Shown here: positions 34,831 through 44,281 of the stretch, in pieces
How positions within the stretch are numbered: position 1 is the stretch's first letter
Layout: each line of letters begins with the position of its first letter
Assembly: GCA_001724025.1 (NCBI GenBank)
Contig: MEDJ01000021.1
Coordinates: forward strand, 1 to 64,000
Length of the DNA stretch: 64,000 bases
Direction: 5' to 3'
From: Acidobacteria bacterium SCN 69-37
GTDB taxonomy: Bacteria > Acidobacteriota > Vicinamibacteria > Vicinamibacterales > SCN-69-37
Position numbers and translations under genes: made by a program
Notes under the pieces: model-generated
The model's database searches: none
Seen by the model: the letters and a program-made list of their open reading frames with translations, nothing else
What the model was told of the DNA's origin: nothing

Positions 34831-37248
34831 TCACTCTCTCAGCTGTACCACCGCGCTCCACATCGCCTTCACGAATGGGGCGAGTGCGCCTGACTGGCCG
34901 GCCGCGTAGAGGGTCGCGGCCACCGCGACGAGGCTGATCGGATCCCACAGGTGCAGCGTGGGGAAGTAGCGCAGGATCAGCGAAGCGAGGAACAGGCCGC
35001 CCAGGCAGCCGATGCCGACGCCCAAGCCGAGCATGCGGCTGTGTTCGCGGTGCAGCATGCGGCACAGCGTCGCTGTCGTCGCACCGAGCGCGCGGCGGAT
35101 GCCGATTTCGCGCTGCCGCAACGCCGCCAGGTGCGCGCTCAGCCCGTAGAGTCCGCCCATCGCGACCATGAAGACGAGCACACCGATCACGCCGTAGATC
35201 CGTGCCCAGAACGTCGCGGTGCCGAGTTGTTCGTCGAGTTCCTCGCGCATCGATCGCACGTGGAGGAAGCCGGTGTCGGGCAGTTCGGTGCGGTAGGCCT
35301 CGCGCACGCGCGCGGCCAGCCGCGCGCCGTCGTCGTTGGCGCGGGCGATGATGCCGACGGCGCGGGACACAGGACGATGCGCAAGCGGCACGTAGATATC
35401 GCCCAGTTTGTCGCGCCGGTTGCTCAGCATCGATGTCACGTCCTCGACCACACCGATGACGATGAACAGCTGATTGTCACTGTCGGGCCCCGTGAACCGC
35501 AGGTGTTGCCCGATGGCCTCGTCGTCAGGCCAGAGTCGCGCGGCGGCCGTCGCACTCACGACGGCGACGTGCGCTCCTGCGAGATCCTCATCGTCGGTGA
35601 ACATCCGGCCCGCGAGCAGCGGCCGTCCGAGAACTGCCAGTCCGTTGGCGGTCGTGTAGCAGGGATGGACGTATCGTCGATTCGTATCGGCGACGCCCGG
35701 GGGGCCCGGGGATACGCGGGCCGAGAACCTGTTGTCGCCCGGCAGCATCGTGGTGACGGCCGCGTCCATGACACCTGGTGTTTCGCGCGTGGCCTGCAGC
35801 GCCCGGCGCACGATGGCGTTCGATCCGGCGGGCGTTGACGGCAGCGCTGTCTCGTCGAGCCACGCGACAGCACTGCGATCGGCGTCGAGTCCCGGCAGTG
35901 GATCGGTACCAGTCAGGATCGTCCGGCCCAGCATGACCGCCACGAGCAGCAGGCCCGCGGACACGGCCGTCTGGGCGATGACGAGCCGGCTCGTCTCGCG
36001 TGTCGTCCGCTGCGTCGAACTGCCCACGCCGCTCGTGGCCACCATCGATCCGAGTGCTTCGAGACTGCGCAGGTTCCACGCGAGCTTCGCAACCACCATG
36101 AAGGTCGCGCCGAAGGTCGTCGCGGCTGTGTAGGCGACGAGACGCCAGTCCGGCGACAGATCGGGCGCGAGCGCCATGCCGCTGGCGCTGATGAGCTGCG
36201 TCACGAACAGGCTCGACAGCAACGTGCCGACCCAGACCGCAACGACGGTTGCGCCGGCAGCCAGAAGACCGGATTCGACCGCCAGCATCTGCGTCAAATC
36301 GCGTGCTGTCGCCCCAAGCGCGAGCCGGATCGACAGGTCGCCCTGACCCGACAGCAGGCGGGCGAACAACAGCAGCGAGAAGCTGCCGGCCGCGACGAGC
36401 GAGATCGCGATGCCGACGATAAGCATCACCACGAGCTGCGCGTACACCCGCTCGTTCAAATCACCGAGCTCGGGGCCCGCGCCTTGACGTGCGCCCAGCA
36501 CGCGTGGGCCGGCGGTGTCCCCCTGTTGCAGGGGCGACGCATGCGTCGTCCTGACCGATCGCAAGGCGACGTCGGCATCGGCCTGCTCGATCGACACGCC
36601 TGGACGCAGCCGGCCGAACAGCTCCGTCGGCGGCGTGATGGTGGCCGGTACCCACGCATCTCGACGTTGGACGCGGCGCCAGGTTGGTGCGGCATCGTAC
36701 TCATCGGAGATGACGCCGACGATGGTGACCCGTCGTCCGCCAAGGATGATGGATGTGCCAATCGCATCAGCGCCCTGCGCAAACGCCACCCGCCACAGTC
36801 GTTCACTGATCAGCGCGACGCCCCGTTCGTCCCGCTCATCGTCGGGGGTGAGCAGCCGGCCGGCCAGGGGAATGGTTGGGAATTCGGCGAAGTACGGCCC
36901 GGCTACGCCTTCGACAGTGACGCGCAGGGAGACGCCGTCGATCACGGCCGTCGTGTGTCTCGAGCCGGAGCCCAGCAGTACAGAGAACGACTCCGGAGGA
37001 TTCGACAGCACCGCGTCGATCTCGTTCGACGCGATGATGACGCCGCCGTGACCGTTGACGACAATTCGTACGTAATCGCGTCCAGCCGCCGCGGGCTTCA
37101 GCAGCTGGACGTTGATGATGTTGAAGAGCGGGAGGCCGAGCCCGACGCCGATGCCCAGCAGCAGGATGGCTGCGAGCGTGAACATCGGCGCCCGTCGCAG
37201 GCGGCGATATGCGAGCGCCAAGTGGCCTGCCGTGTCGAGTGAAAGCAT
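34831..37248 (-). CDS. ABC transporter permease, MacB/FtsX-type acidobacterial duplicated orphan permease (ADOP)
   Basis: YRRLRRAPMFTLAAILLLGIGVGLGLPLFNIINVQLLKP; FSLLLFARLLSGQGDLSIRLALGATARDLTQMLAVESGLLA; second FtsX domain ..LAALRQREIGIRRALGATTATLCRMLHREHSRMLG; no ATPase domain. Confidence 0.88.
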   Translation of the reverse strand: MLSLDTAGHLALAYRRLRRAPMFTLAAILLLGIGVGLGLPLFNIINVQLLKPAAAGRDYVRIVVNGHGGVIIASNEIDAVLSNPPESFSVLLGSGSRHTTAVIDGVSLRVTVEGVAGPYFAEFPTIPLAGRLLTPDDERDERGVALISERLWRVAFAQGADAIGTSIILGGRRVTIVGVISDEYDAAPTWRRVQRRDAWVPATITPPTELFGRLRPGVSIEQADADVALRSVRTTHASPLQQGDTAGPRVLGARQGAGPELGDLNERVYAQLVVMLIVGIAISLVAAGSFSLLLFARLLSGQGDLSIRLALGATARDLTQMLAVESGLLAAGATVVAVWVGTLLSSLFVTQLISASGMALAPDLSPDWRLVAYTAATTFGATFMVVAKLAWNLRSLEALGSMVATSGVGSSTQRTTRETSRLVIAQTAVSAGLLLVAVMLGRTILTGTDPLPGLDADRSAVAWLDETALPSTPAGSNAIVRRALQATRETPGVMDAAVTTMLPGDNRFSARVSPGPPGVADTNRRYVHPCYTTANGLAVLGRPLLAGRMFTDDEDLAGAHVAVVSATAAARLWPDDEAIGQHLRFTGPDSDNQLFIVIGVVEDVTSMLSNRRDKLGDIYVPLAHRPVSRAVGIIARANDDGARLAARVREAYRTELPDTGFLHVRSMREELDEQLGTATFWARIYGVIGVLVFMVAMGGLYGLSAHLAALRQREIGIRRALGATTATLCRMLHREHSRMLGLGVGIGCLGGLFLASLILRYFPTLHLWDPISLVAVAATLYAAGQSGALAPFVKAMWSAVVQLRE

Positions 37249-37341
37249 GCGCGTCTCACCTTCCCGGCCACCTGGCGTTCCGGACTGCTGGCTTCTGTCT
37301 TCGGGCTTCTGGCTTTGGAGCCTGCGTTTGTCGGCAGGCTC

Positions 37342-38403
37342 CTAGTCGGCCCAGCGGACGAAGACGACGTTGCTGCGTTCGTTGGTGCTGGTCATGTTCG
37401 GCCAGGCGCGCGCGGGCGTGGTGACCATGACGGCGAACTGTTCGCCGGGACGCGGCACCCAGGAGCGCAGCGGCTCCATGTTATCGCCGTAGAACGCGTC
37501 GCGGCCGATCGACTGCGCGTCGACGGCCTTGCACTCCTGGCCGGGCCGCACCCACTCGCCCGCGCCGCCGACCCACTGGCCGCCGATGTTCGCGAACACC
37601 CACTGGCTGGCCTCGACGTACGCGGTCGTGTCGAAGAAGCGGACCAGCGGCCAGGCGCCCAGCTTCGTGTGGTTGACGCAGAGCTGGCCTCCGCCCGAGC
37701 GGACGCCGATGACCGTCGACGTCTGCGGCCACGCGGCCACGCTCGACGGGCCCAGGACGATACGCGCCGCGCGCAGGTCGATCGCGTCGGCCGAGGTCGC
37801 CGGCGGTGTCGTCGAGGGCGGCGGCTCGGGCGCAGGCGGCGGTGCCGGGGCCGGGGGCGGTTCGGGCGACGGGAAGATGTCGCTCTTGCGCAGCGTTTCG
37901 AGGCCGGTGAACCGGCCCAGGCAGGTGTCGGCCGTGAAGGGCAGCCGGATGATGTCGCCCTCGAGCGTCGCGTCGGACACGACGTTGACCGGGCAGGCGC
38001 CGACGCCGCTGACGGTCGTCGATCCCGCCAGTTCGATGTGTGCCGACGTGCGGCTCGTGATCGTGCCGGTGGCGGTTCCCGTGATCGAGTACGCCCCGAG
38101 ACAGACGACCGAGAACGTGCCCGTGGCGACGTTGCCCGTCTGCGACGTGACGCGCAGATCGAAGTTGTCGCACGACGACAGCTTCGCGACGGCCGATGTC
38201 GTGGCGGACGGCCGGCTCGACGGCGTGGCGCTGGCCGAGGTCCAGTGACCGGTCAGCTCCGCTGTCGACGACGTGGAGGGCGTCGATGGTGTCGCCGGTG
38301 ATGGGGCGGCCGGTGAGTTCGAGCCGCGACGGGCCTCGCAGGCCAGGGACATCGTGAGCGTGCTGGCCAGACACAGGAGCAGGGCCGAAGAGCGTGTCGT
38401 CAT
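37342..38403 (-). CDS. Lipoprotein-like hypothetical protein with Pro-rich linker
   Basis: MTTRSSALLLCLASTLTMSLACEARRGS lipobox; central PEPPPAPAPPPAPEPPPSTTPP linker separating two beta-rich halves. Confidence 0.7.
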   Translation of the reverse strand: MTTRSSALLLCLASTLTMSLACEARRGSNSPAAPSPATPSTPSTSSTAELTGHWTSASATPSSRPSATTSAVAKLSSCDNFDLRVTSQTGNVATGTFSVVCLGAYSITGTATGTITSRTSAHIELAGSTTVSGVGACPVNVVSDATLEGDIIRLPFTADTCLGRFTGLETLRKSDIFPSPEPPPAPAPPPAPEPPPSTTPPATSADAIDLRAARIVLGPSSVAAWPQTSTVIGVRSGGGQLCVNHTKLGAWPLVRFFDTTAYVEASQWVFANIGGQWVGGAGEWVRPGQECKAVDAQSIGRDAFYGDNMEPLRSWVPRPGEQFAVMVTTPARAWPNMTSTNERSNVVFVRWAD

Positions 38404-38618
38404 GAGGTGCGTCAGTCTCCCCGAAGTGTATCGGCCACTCGGGAGGAAGCGGCCCGCGAACACAAAGCGAATCTTGTACCGCTGAGCGGGTGTTGCGCGG
38501 ACCAGCGCACGTCGGTTGCCGGCGCTGGCTGTCGAACGAAAACGGTGTGGTTCTTACAGGGTTGTCATCCCCGGGGCGTCACGCGCGCCCCGGGGTGACG
38601 GTCGTCGGTTGCGGGGGT

Positions 38619-40067
38619 TCAGTACGTCGGCTGATCCGGATCGAGCCGCGCGTTCCACTCGAGGATGCCGCCGCGGACGTTCCGGACGCGGGTGAAGCCC
38701 TTCTCGCGAAGCAGGTTCACGGCCTTCGCGCTGCGGACGCCGGACTTGCAGTGCACCGCCACGTCGCGGTCCGTCGGGATCTCATCGAGCCGCTTCGGCA
38801 GTTCACCCAGCGGGATGAGCGTCGAGCCTTCGATCTTCGTGATTTCGGCTTCGCGCGGCTCGCGCACGTCGAGCAGCCAGATATCGCCCGCGTCGAGCCG
38901 CTGCTTGAGGTCCGTCACCGAGATTTCGAGGTCGGGCGAGACGGCACCGGCGTCGGCGGCCTTGACCTGCGGGGTGATGCCGCAGAACTGCTCGTAATCG
39001 ATCAGCTTCGTCACCGTCGGGTGATCGCCGCAGACAGGGCAATCCGGATCGCGCTGGAGCTTCAACGTGCGGAACGTCATGTCCAGGGCATCGAACAGGA
39101 GCAGCCGGCCGATGAGCGGATCGCCGGCGCCGAGGATCAATTTGATCGCTTCCGTGGCCTGAATCGTGCCAACGACCCCGGGCAGCACGCCGAGCACGCC
39201 ACCCTCGGCGCAGCTCGGGACCAGTCCAGGCGGGGGTGGCTCGGGATAGAGGCACCGGTAGCAGGGGCCACCCTTGGTGGCGAAGATGGAAACCTGGCCG
39301 TCGAAGCGGAAGATGCTGCCGTAGACGTTCGGCTTGCCGAGCAGCACGCAGGCGTCGTTCGTCAGATAGCGCGTCGGGAAGTTGTCGGTGCCGTCGAGGA
39401 TGACGTCGTAGTCGCGGAAGATGTCGAGGGCATTGGCCGAGGTCAGGGCCGTCTCGTGCTCGATGATCCGCAGGTTCGGATTGAGCCCGCGCAGCCGTTC
39501 GGCCGCGGCCTTGATCTTCGACCGGCCCACGTCGGCGGTGCTGAACAGCACCTGGCGCTGCAGGTTGCTGAAGTCGACGGCGTCGAAGTCGATCAGCCCC
39601 AGCGTGCCCACCCCGGCGGCGGCCAGATACAGCGAAGCCGGCGATCCCAACCCGCCGGCTCCAATGCACAGGACTCTGGCCTGTTTGAGCTTGCGCTGCC
39701 CCGCGACCCCGACCTCCGGCATGATCAGGTGCCGGCTGTAGCGCCGGACCTCGTCATTATTGAGCTCGGGCGCGGCGGGATCGCCCGAAGGCGATCCCCC
39801 GGCGACCGACGGGACGATGCTGACCGTATCGCCCGCGCCGACGGCTGTCTGTTCCTTCTTCAGGTACCGGATGTCCTCGTCATTGACGTACACGTTGACG
39901 AAGCTGCGGAGCTTGTTTTCCGCGTTGTAGAGGTGGTTCTTCAGCTCGGGGTGAACCGCGACGAGGTTCTGGAGCACTTCGCCCACATTCGAGCCGGCCA
40001 CCTGGACGGTCGCCTGCTGGTCCGTGAACGGACGAAGCGGGGTGGGAATGAACACAGTGGTTGCCAT
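38619..40067 (-). CDS. Fusion: MoaD/CysO-like ubiquitin-fold sulfur carrier - MoeB/ThiF E1-like adenylyltransferase - rhodanese
   Basis: N-term TVFIPTPLRPFTDQQATVQV..VNVYVNDEDIRYLKKEQTAVGAGDTVSIVPSVAGG; E1 RHLIMPEVGVAGQRKLKQARVLCIGAGGLGSPASLYLAAAGVG, CYRC/CPVC Zn ligands; rhodanese DIWLLDVREPREAEIT..VAVHCKSGVRSAKAV. Confidence 0.93.
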   Translation of the reverse strand: MATTVFIPTPLRPFTDQQATVQVAGSNVGEVLQNLVAVHPELKNHLYNAENKLRSFVNVYVNDEDIRYLKKEQTAVGAGDTVSIVPSVAGGSPSGDPAAPELNNDEVRRYSRHLIMPEVGVAGQRKLKQARVLCIGAGGLGSPASLYLAAAGVGTLGLIDFDAVDFSNLQRQVLFSTADVGRSKIKAAAERLRGLNPNLRIIEHETALTSANALDIFRDYDVILDGTDNFPTRYLTNDACVLLGKPNVYGSIFRFDGQVSIFATKGGPCYRCLYPEPPPPGLVPSCAEGGVLGVLPGVVGTIQATEAIKLILGAGDPLIGRLLLFDALDMTFRTLKLQRDPDCPVCGDHPTVTKLIDYEQFCGITPQVKAADAGAVSPDLEISVTDLKQRLDAGDIWLLDVREPREAEITKIEGSTLIPLGELPKRLDEIPTDRDVAVHCKSGVRSAKAVNLLREKGFTRVRNVRGGILEWNARLDPDQPTY

Positions 40068-40095
40068 GCTGGGTGTCCTCGGAAACAAACGAAAC

Positions 40096-40126
40096 GGGCC
40101 CGGAACGAGTCACTCGTTCCGGGCCC
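40096..40126 (-). terminator. Intrinsic terminator/attenuator-like hairpin in 5' leader of the sulfur-carrier/MoeB fusion gene
   Basis: GGGCCCGGAACGAG-TCA-CTCGTTCCGGGCCC perfect 14-bp stem; on the minus strand followed by GTTTCGTTTGTTT, about 30 nt upstream of ATG 40067. Confidence 0.75.
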
Positions 40127-40253
40127 CGGGAAGCGCCGCCGATGCTGAGATCAGAATCGGCCCGCAGATGCGCACGCCACCCCGTTGCCCGCAGGCAGGC
40201 AACAACAGGAATGGACGCTTCCGGAGGCAGACATCCTCTAGTACATACCTGAA

Positions 40254-40292
40254 AGGCGGGGAGGCTGCAAGGCTGGGAGGAGACCGGAAGGC
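40254..40292 (+). repeat. Dispersed G-rich intergenic repeat, copy D
   Basis: AGGCGGGGAGGCTGCAAGGCTGGGAGGAGACCGGAAGGC, followed by partly complementary GCCTTCCAGCCTCC..GGCTCCCAGCC. Confidence 0.75.
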
Positions 40293-40327
40293 CTTCCAGC
40301 CTCCTTCCAGGCTGCAGGCTCCCAGCC

Positions 40328-40921
40328 TTACTTGCCCCCCAGCACGTACGCCACCAGGCTGTCGATGTCGTCGAGGCTGTGTTCGGCCACGAGTCCTTCG
40401 GGCATCAGGGAGACCGTCGATTCGGTCCGGTCCTGGATGCGGCCGACCGCGATGGGGAGCGGCCGGTCGAGGTGTTCGGCGTTCTTGAGGTACACGGCCC
40501 GGGCGTCTTCGCGGATGACGACGCCGCTCGCGTAGGTCCCGTCGGTGAGTTCGAAGATCGTCACCGCGTACTGATCGGAGATGGTCCGCGACGGCCAGAG
40601 GATCGAGTCGAGCACGTCGCGCTTGCCGAACCGGCTCGAGAGCGTCGTCAGGTCGGGACCGACGGACGTGCCGACATCGCCGAAAATGTGGCAGCTCGAG
40701 CACAGGTCCTCGTAGAGCTGGCGGCCGCGCTCGACCGACACGGTGGTTCCCGGCTTGTCGGAACCGAGCGTGTCGAGAACCTGCTGCCGGGTCATCTTCG
40801 ACCCGGGCATCGGCTCCTCGGGCGGATCCTGGCCCGCCGATCGGACCGTCGACATGCCGGCCGTGAAGAGCAGCGCGCCGATCGACGCGGCCACGAGAAA
40901 CGGAGTGCGGTGGCGATGCAT
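40328..40921 (-). CDS. c-type cytochrome (PVC-associated heme-binding domain)
   Basis: Signal MHRHRTPFLVAASIGALLFTAG; RGRQLYEDLCSSCHIFGDVGTSVGPDLTTLSSRFGKRDVLDSILWPSRTISDQYAVTIFELTDGTYASGVV. Confidence 0.88.
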   Translation of the reverse strand: MHRHRTPFLVAASIGALLFTAGMSTVRSAGQDPPEEPMPGSKMTRQQVLDTLGSDKPGTTVSVERGRQLYEDLCSSCHIFGDVGTSVGPDLTTLSSRFGKRDVLDSILWPSRTISDQYAVTIFELTDGTYASGVVIREDARAVYLKNAEHLDRPLPIAVGRIQDRTESTVSLMPEGLVAEHSLDDIDSLVAYVLGGK

Positions 40922-40971
40922 GAATAGAGACCTTTCTGAAGGCTGGGAGGCGACAGGCTGCCCGCCTCCTG

Positions 40972-43900
40972 TCATGGCTGCAGGAACGCGAGCAGGTTCG
41001 TCAACTGGGCCTGACTCATGGCGTCGGTCAGGGAATCCAGCATGACGGTGGCCTGTTCGCGCGTGTGCGCCCGCACGGGCTTCGTCACGGTCGTCGTCGT
41101 GCCGTCGGTGCGCAGCACGGTGAAGGCCTGCGCCGTCTCGGCCACCACGAGGCCGCGGACCGTGGTGCCGTCGTTGGCCGTGAGCACGCTCGTGCGCAGC
41201 TCGGGGGCGACCTGCCGCGACGGGAACATGATGGACTCGAGCAGATCGCGGCGATTTGCCGCACGGGCCGACGACGTCAGATCGAGGGCGGCCACGCCAT
41301 GGTCGTCGCCGAGGCCGCCCGCACGATGGCACGAGGCGCAGCTGGCCTCGAAGATCGTGCGGCCGGCAGCTGCGTCGGGCTGCTGCGTGCGCGGCGTGTA
41401 GATCACCTCGTCGAAGACTTCGCCCTTGTCCAGCACGCGTCCCTGCGTGCGCGCCTGGATGCCCGTGCTGGCGCCGCGTCCGCCGCCGGGCCCCGCCGCG
41501 CCAACGGCGGCACCACGACCGGCCGCCGCGGCCGCTCCGCGGCCCGCTGCCGCCGGCGCCCCACCGGCCCTGCCTGCCGCGCCGCCGCGTCCGGCCGGCG
41601 CCATCGCGTTCAGTTCCTCGTCGGTCAGCGGCGCGAAGTCCGGCGCCTTTGCGTAGAGCATCTTCTTCTCCGCGTCGGTCACGTAGAGCGGATCGAATGC
41701 CTGGAAATACTGGCCCAGGAAGTTGGCGAACTGCGCGCCGCCCCGCCACCGGCTCGTCTGCCCGAGCACTTCCGCCAGCCGCTCCTTCTGCGCGGCCGTC
41801 CAGCCGCTCTGGACCGCGCGGAGCGCGTAGAGGTAGTGGAGCGTCAGTTCCTGGTTCGAGTTGCCCTCGGGCATCGCGGCCAGGATCTTCGTGACCGCCT
41901 CGGGCTGGCCGCCGTACGCGAGCATGAGCGCCAGCTGGCGGTTGAGCCGTTCGTCGGTCGACGGGAAGCGGTTGATGAGCGCCGCGTGCAGCCGCTGTCG
42001 ATCCGCTGCCGGCAGGCCCTCCCCGCCCGGCAGGAACGTCGTCGTGAGCATGAAGGCCCTGTAGAGCCGGAGCTGGTCGTCGACCGACCCGGCGGCCTGT
42101 TCGATCAGGGCGAGCTGGCGGTCGATGAGCGGCCGCACGCTGGCCGTGCCCGCCGTCCGCGCCCAGGCCACCATGGCCTCGGGCGCGCTGGTCGCGTTCG
42201 TATCCGTCAGCACGCGGGCCTGCCAGTCGGCGCGGCGCGTGTGCTCGAGCAGGAGGCGGCCGGCAAAGCGGACGAAACGATCGCTGTTGCCGAGCAGCGC
42301 GTAGATGTCGTCGACGGGCGCGAGGCTCTCGCGATCGGGCGACTGGCCGAGACGCACGAGCGCTTCGGCCGCGCGCCGCGTCACCATGGGATCGGCGTCG
42401 CGCAGGCCCGCGGCGGCCGTCGTGCGCACGTCCGCGCCCCCCTGCACGCCGACGACGAACATGGCGGCGGCGCGCACCATCGGCTGCGCATCGGTCGCCA
42501 GCGCGGCGAGCAGGGCCGCCGTCGGGGCGGCGCCGTGGCGCTGCATCTCGTACAGCGCGCGCGTCCGATCTGTCACGTCCGCCGACGCGTTGCGGGCGAC
42601 CTGCTCGAGCGCACTGCCGAAGGCCTGGGCTCCCATCGACGTCTTCACGCGCTCGATGGCCGCCCAGCCCCAGCTCGAGAGCGGCTGCGCCTGTCGCGTG
42701 ACGGCCAGGATGCCGGTCTTGTCGGGAGCGGCCGGGGCCGTGCCCGTGTAGCGCAGGCGCCACAGACCGCCGCGCGTGTTCCGGCCGCCGGTCGAGAAGT
42801 ACAGCATGCCGTCGGGCCCGACTTCCATGTCGGTCACGTTGAGCGGTTCCCCGTGGATCAGCTCGGCGCGATCGGTGCGCGTCGTGTAGGTGGCGCCGGC
42901 CCGCGTCAGCGGCGTGTAGAGGATGCGGCCGCGTGACCAGTCGGCTTCGAACAGCATGTCGAAGAACTGGCGCGGGTACGCGTCGCTCTGGTACGTCTCG
43001 ACCCCGACGGGAGAGCCGCGGCCCAGATCGCGGACCGGGGGCAGCGAGTCGACGTAGTAGGCCGGGTACTTACCCGATCCGTCGCGATAGCCGTAGTCCC
43101 CGTTGAGAATCTGGTGCACGGTGCGGACCTCGCGGTACCAGGGCAGGCCGATGTCCCACTCCATGTCGCTGTCGAAGAGGAACGCCTCGCCGTCGAGGTT
43201 GTAGGCGAAGTCGTACGCATTGCGGTTCCCGCCCGAGAACACGCGGAACTTGCGCTGTGCCTGATCCCACTCGAACAGCGCGCTGTGCGCTCCCTGGCGG
43301 GCACTGCGACCGAAGTTCGCGAAGTAGGGAAGGAACTGGCCGTCGACGTCTTTCAGTACGGACGACGAGAGATCCAGGTAGGGATCGGCAATCGTCTCGT
43401 TGTTGCCGACCACCACCATCCAGCTGCCGGACGGCGTGCGGCGAATCGCGTGCGGGCCGTGCTCCTGGATCGAGCCGGCCATCGCCAGCGTCTCGAACGT
43501 ATCGGCCACGTCGTCGCCGTTGGTGTCCGCCATGCGGAAGATGCCGGCGGGTGCGGCCGGACCGCGTCCGCCACGGCCGCCGGCGGCGGGCGGCGTGGTG
43601 GGCGCCGGCGGATTGGCCATCGCGCACGAGCCATACAGCACGGGGCCGTCGAACCACAGGCCCTGGCAGTTGCGGACCTGCTCGCTGATGACCTTTTCGC
43701 TCTCGTAGATGCCGTCCCCGTCGTTGTCGAGCAGCAGGCGCGGGAAGTCGTTCTCCTTCGACACGACGAGCCGCCCCTGGCTGTCGAAGGTCAGCACCAC
43801 GTAGCTGTCGCTGCGATCGACGGGGTTCACCCGCTCGATCGTGAAGTCGGGCAGCGTCCCGAACCGGACGCTGGCCACCGTCCGTTCGACGAGGCCCTCG

Positions 43901-43998
43901 AACTGGTTCTGCGAGAGTCCCTGGGAGTGGCCGGGAATCTGGTTGGCCAGCAGCAGACCGGCTGCCGCCGTCACCACAAGCATGCGTCGTCTCACCAT
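40972..43998 (-). CDS. PVC-type heme-binding CXXCH protein / putative membrane-bound dehydrogenase (beta-propeller + HEAT-like + cytochrome c)
   Basis: FEGLVERTVASVRFGTLPDFTIERVNPVDRSDSYVVLTFDSQGRLVVSKENDFPRLLLDNDGDGIYESEKVI; C-term EASCASCHRAGGLGDDHGVAALDLTSSARAANRRDLLESIMFPSRQVAPELRTS. Confidence 0.9.
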   Translation of the reverse strand: MVRRRMLVVTAAAGLLLANQIPGHSQGLSQNQFEGLVERTVASVRFGTLPDFTIERVNPVDRSDSYVVLTFDSQGRLVVSKENDFPRLLLDNDGDGIYESEKVISEQVRNCQGLWFDGPVLYGSCAMANPPAPTTPPAAGGRGGRGPAAPAGIFRMADTNGDDVADTFETLAMAGSIQEHGPHAIRRTPSGSWMVVVGNNETIADPYLDLSSSVLKDVDGQFLPYFANFGRSARQGAHSALFEWDQAQRKFRVFSGGNRNAYDFAYNLDGEAFLFDSDMEWDIGLPWYREVRTVHQILNGDYGYRDGSGKYPAYYVDSLPPVRDLGRGSPVGVETYQSDAYPRQFFDMLFEADWSRGRILYTPLTRAGATYTTRTDRAELIHGEPLNVTDMEVGPDGMLYFSTGGRNTRGGLWRLRYTGTAPAAPDKTGILAVTRQAQPLSSWGWAAIERVKTSMGAQAFGSALEQVARNASADVTDRTRALYEMQRHGAAPTAALLAALATDAQPMVRAAAMFVVGVQGGADVRTTAAAGLRDADPMVTRRAAEALVRLGQSPDRESLAPVDDIYALLGNSDRFVRFAGRLLLEHTRRADWQARVLTDTNATSAPEAMVAWARTAGTASVRPLIDRQLALIEQAAGSVDDQLRLYRAFMLTTTFLPGGEGLPAADRQRLHAALINRFPSTDERLNRQLALMLAYGGQPEAVTKILAAMPEGNSNQELTLHYLYALRAVQSGWTAAQKERLAEVLGQTSRWRGGAQFANFLGQYFQAFDPLYVTDAEKKMLYAKAPDFAPLTDEELNAMAPAGRGGAAGRAGGAPAAAGRGAAAAAGRGAAVGAAGPGGGRGASTGIQARTQGRVLDKGEVFDEVIYTPRTQQPDAAAGRTIFEASCASCHRAGGLGDDHGVAALDLTSSARAANRRDLLESIMFPSRQVAPELRTSVLTANDGTTVRGLVVAETAQAFTVLRTDGTTTTVTKPVRAHTREQATVMLDSLTDAMSQAQLTNLLAFLQP

Positions 43999-44236
43999 CT
44001 CGAGCTCCGTCTGGCCGGGACACAGCCCGACAATGATGTGTCGGGGTGTGTGATGGCCGCGTGGGTTGGAACGCTCAGCCTGGGCCGGCCGTCGTCGAGA
44101 CGCAAGCCCGGGAACCGTGTTGCGATGGGTTCCACTATACGAAACCCTGACAATGCGTGGAGCGCCCGGGAGTGCCGCACCCGTTGCGCCGCCCGCGTCG
44201 ACGGCCCAGGCGCAAGGTATTCGGGGATCCGCACGT

Positions 44237-44253
44237 GTTTCGGTGCGCGAAAC
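44237..44253. promoter_or_regulatory. Candidate operator GTTTCG-GTGCG-CGAAAC
   Basis: Perfect palindrome, extended to TGTTTCG/CGAAACA; upstream of the PVC-type dehydrogenase (start 43998). Confidence 0.6.
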
Positions 44254-44281
44254 ATGAAAGAGCGGCCCGCGGCCGCTGCAT

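Noticed and set aside
37291-37320. CTGGCTTCTGTCTTCGGGCTTCTGGCTTTGG degenerate direct repeats between ADOP permease and lipoprotein gene
   Set aside because: Looks like decayed microsatellite sequence; no clear unit or second copy in the window.
40922-42763. 5' extension of the cytochrome ORF 40328..42763
   Set aside because: Overlaps the PVC-type dehydrogenase in another frame and lacks any motif; signal peptide start at 40921 is convincing.
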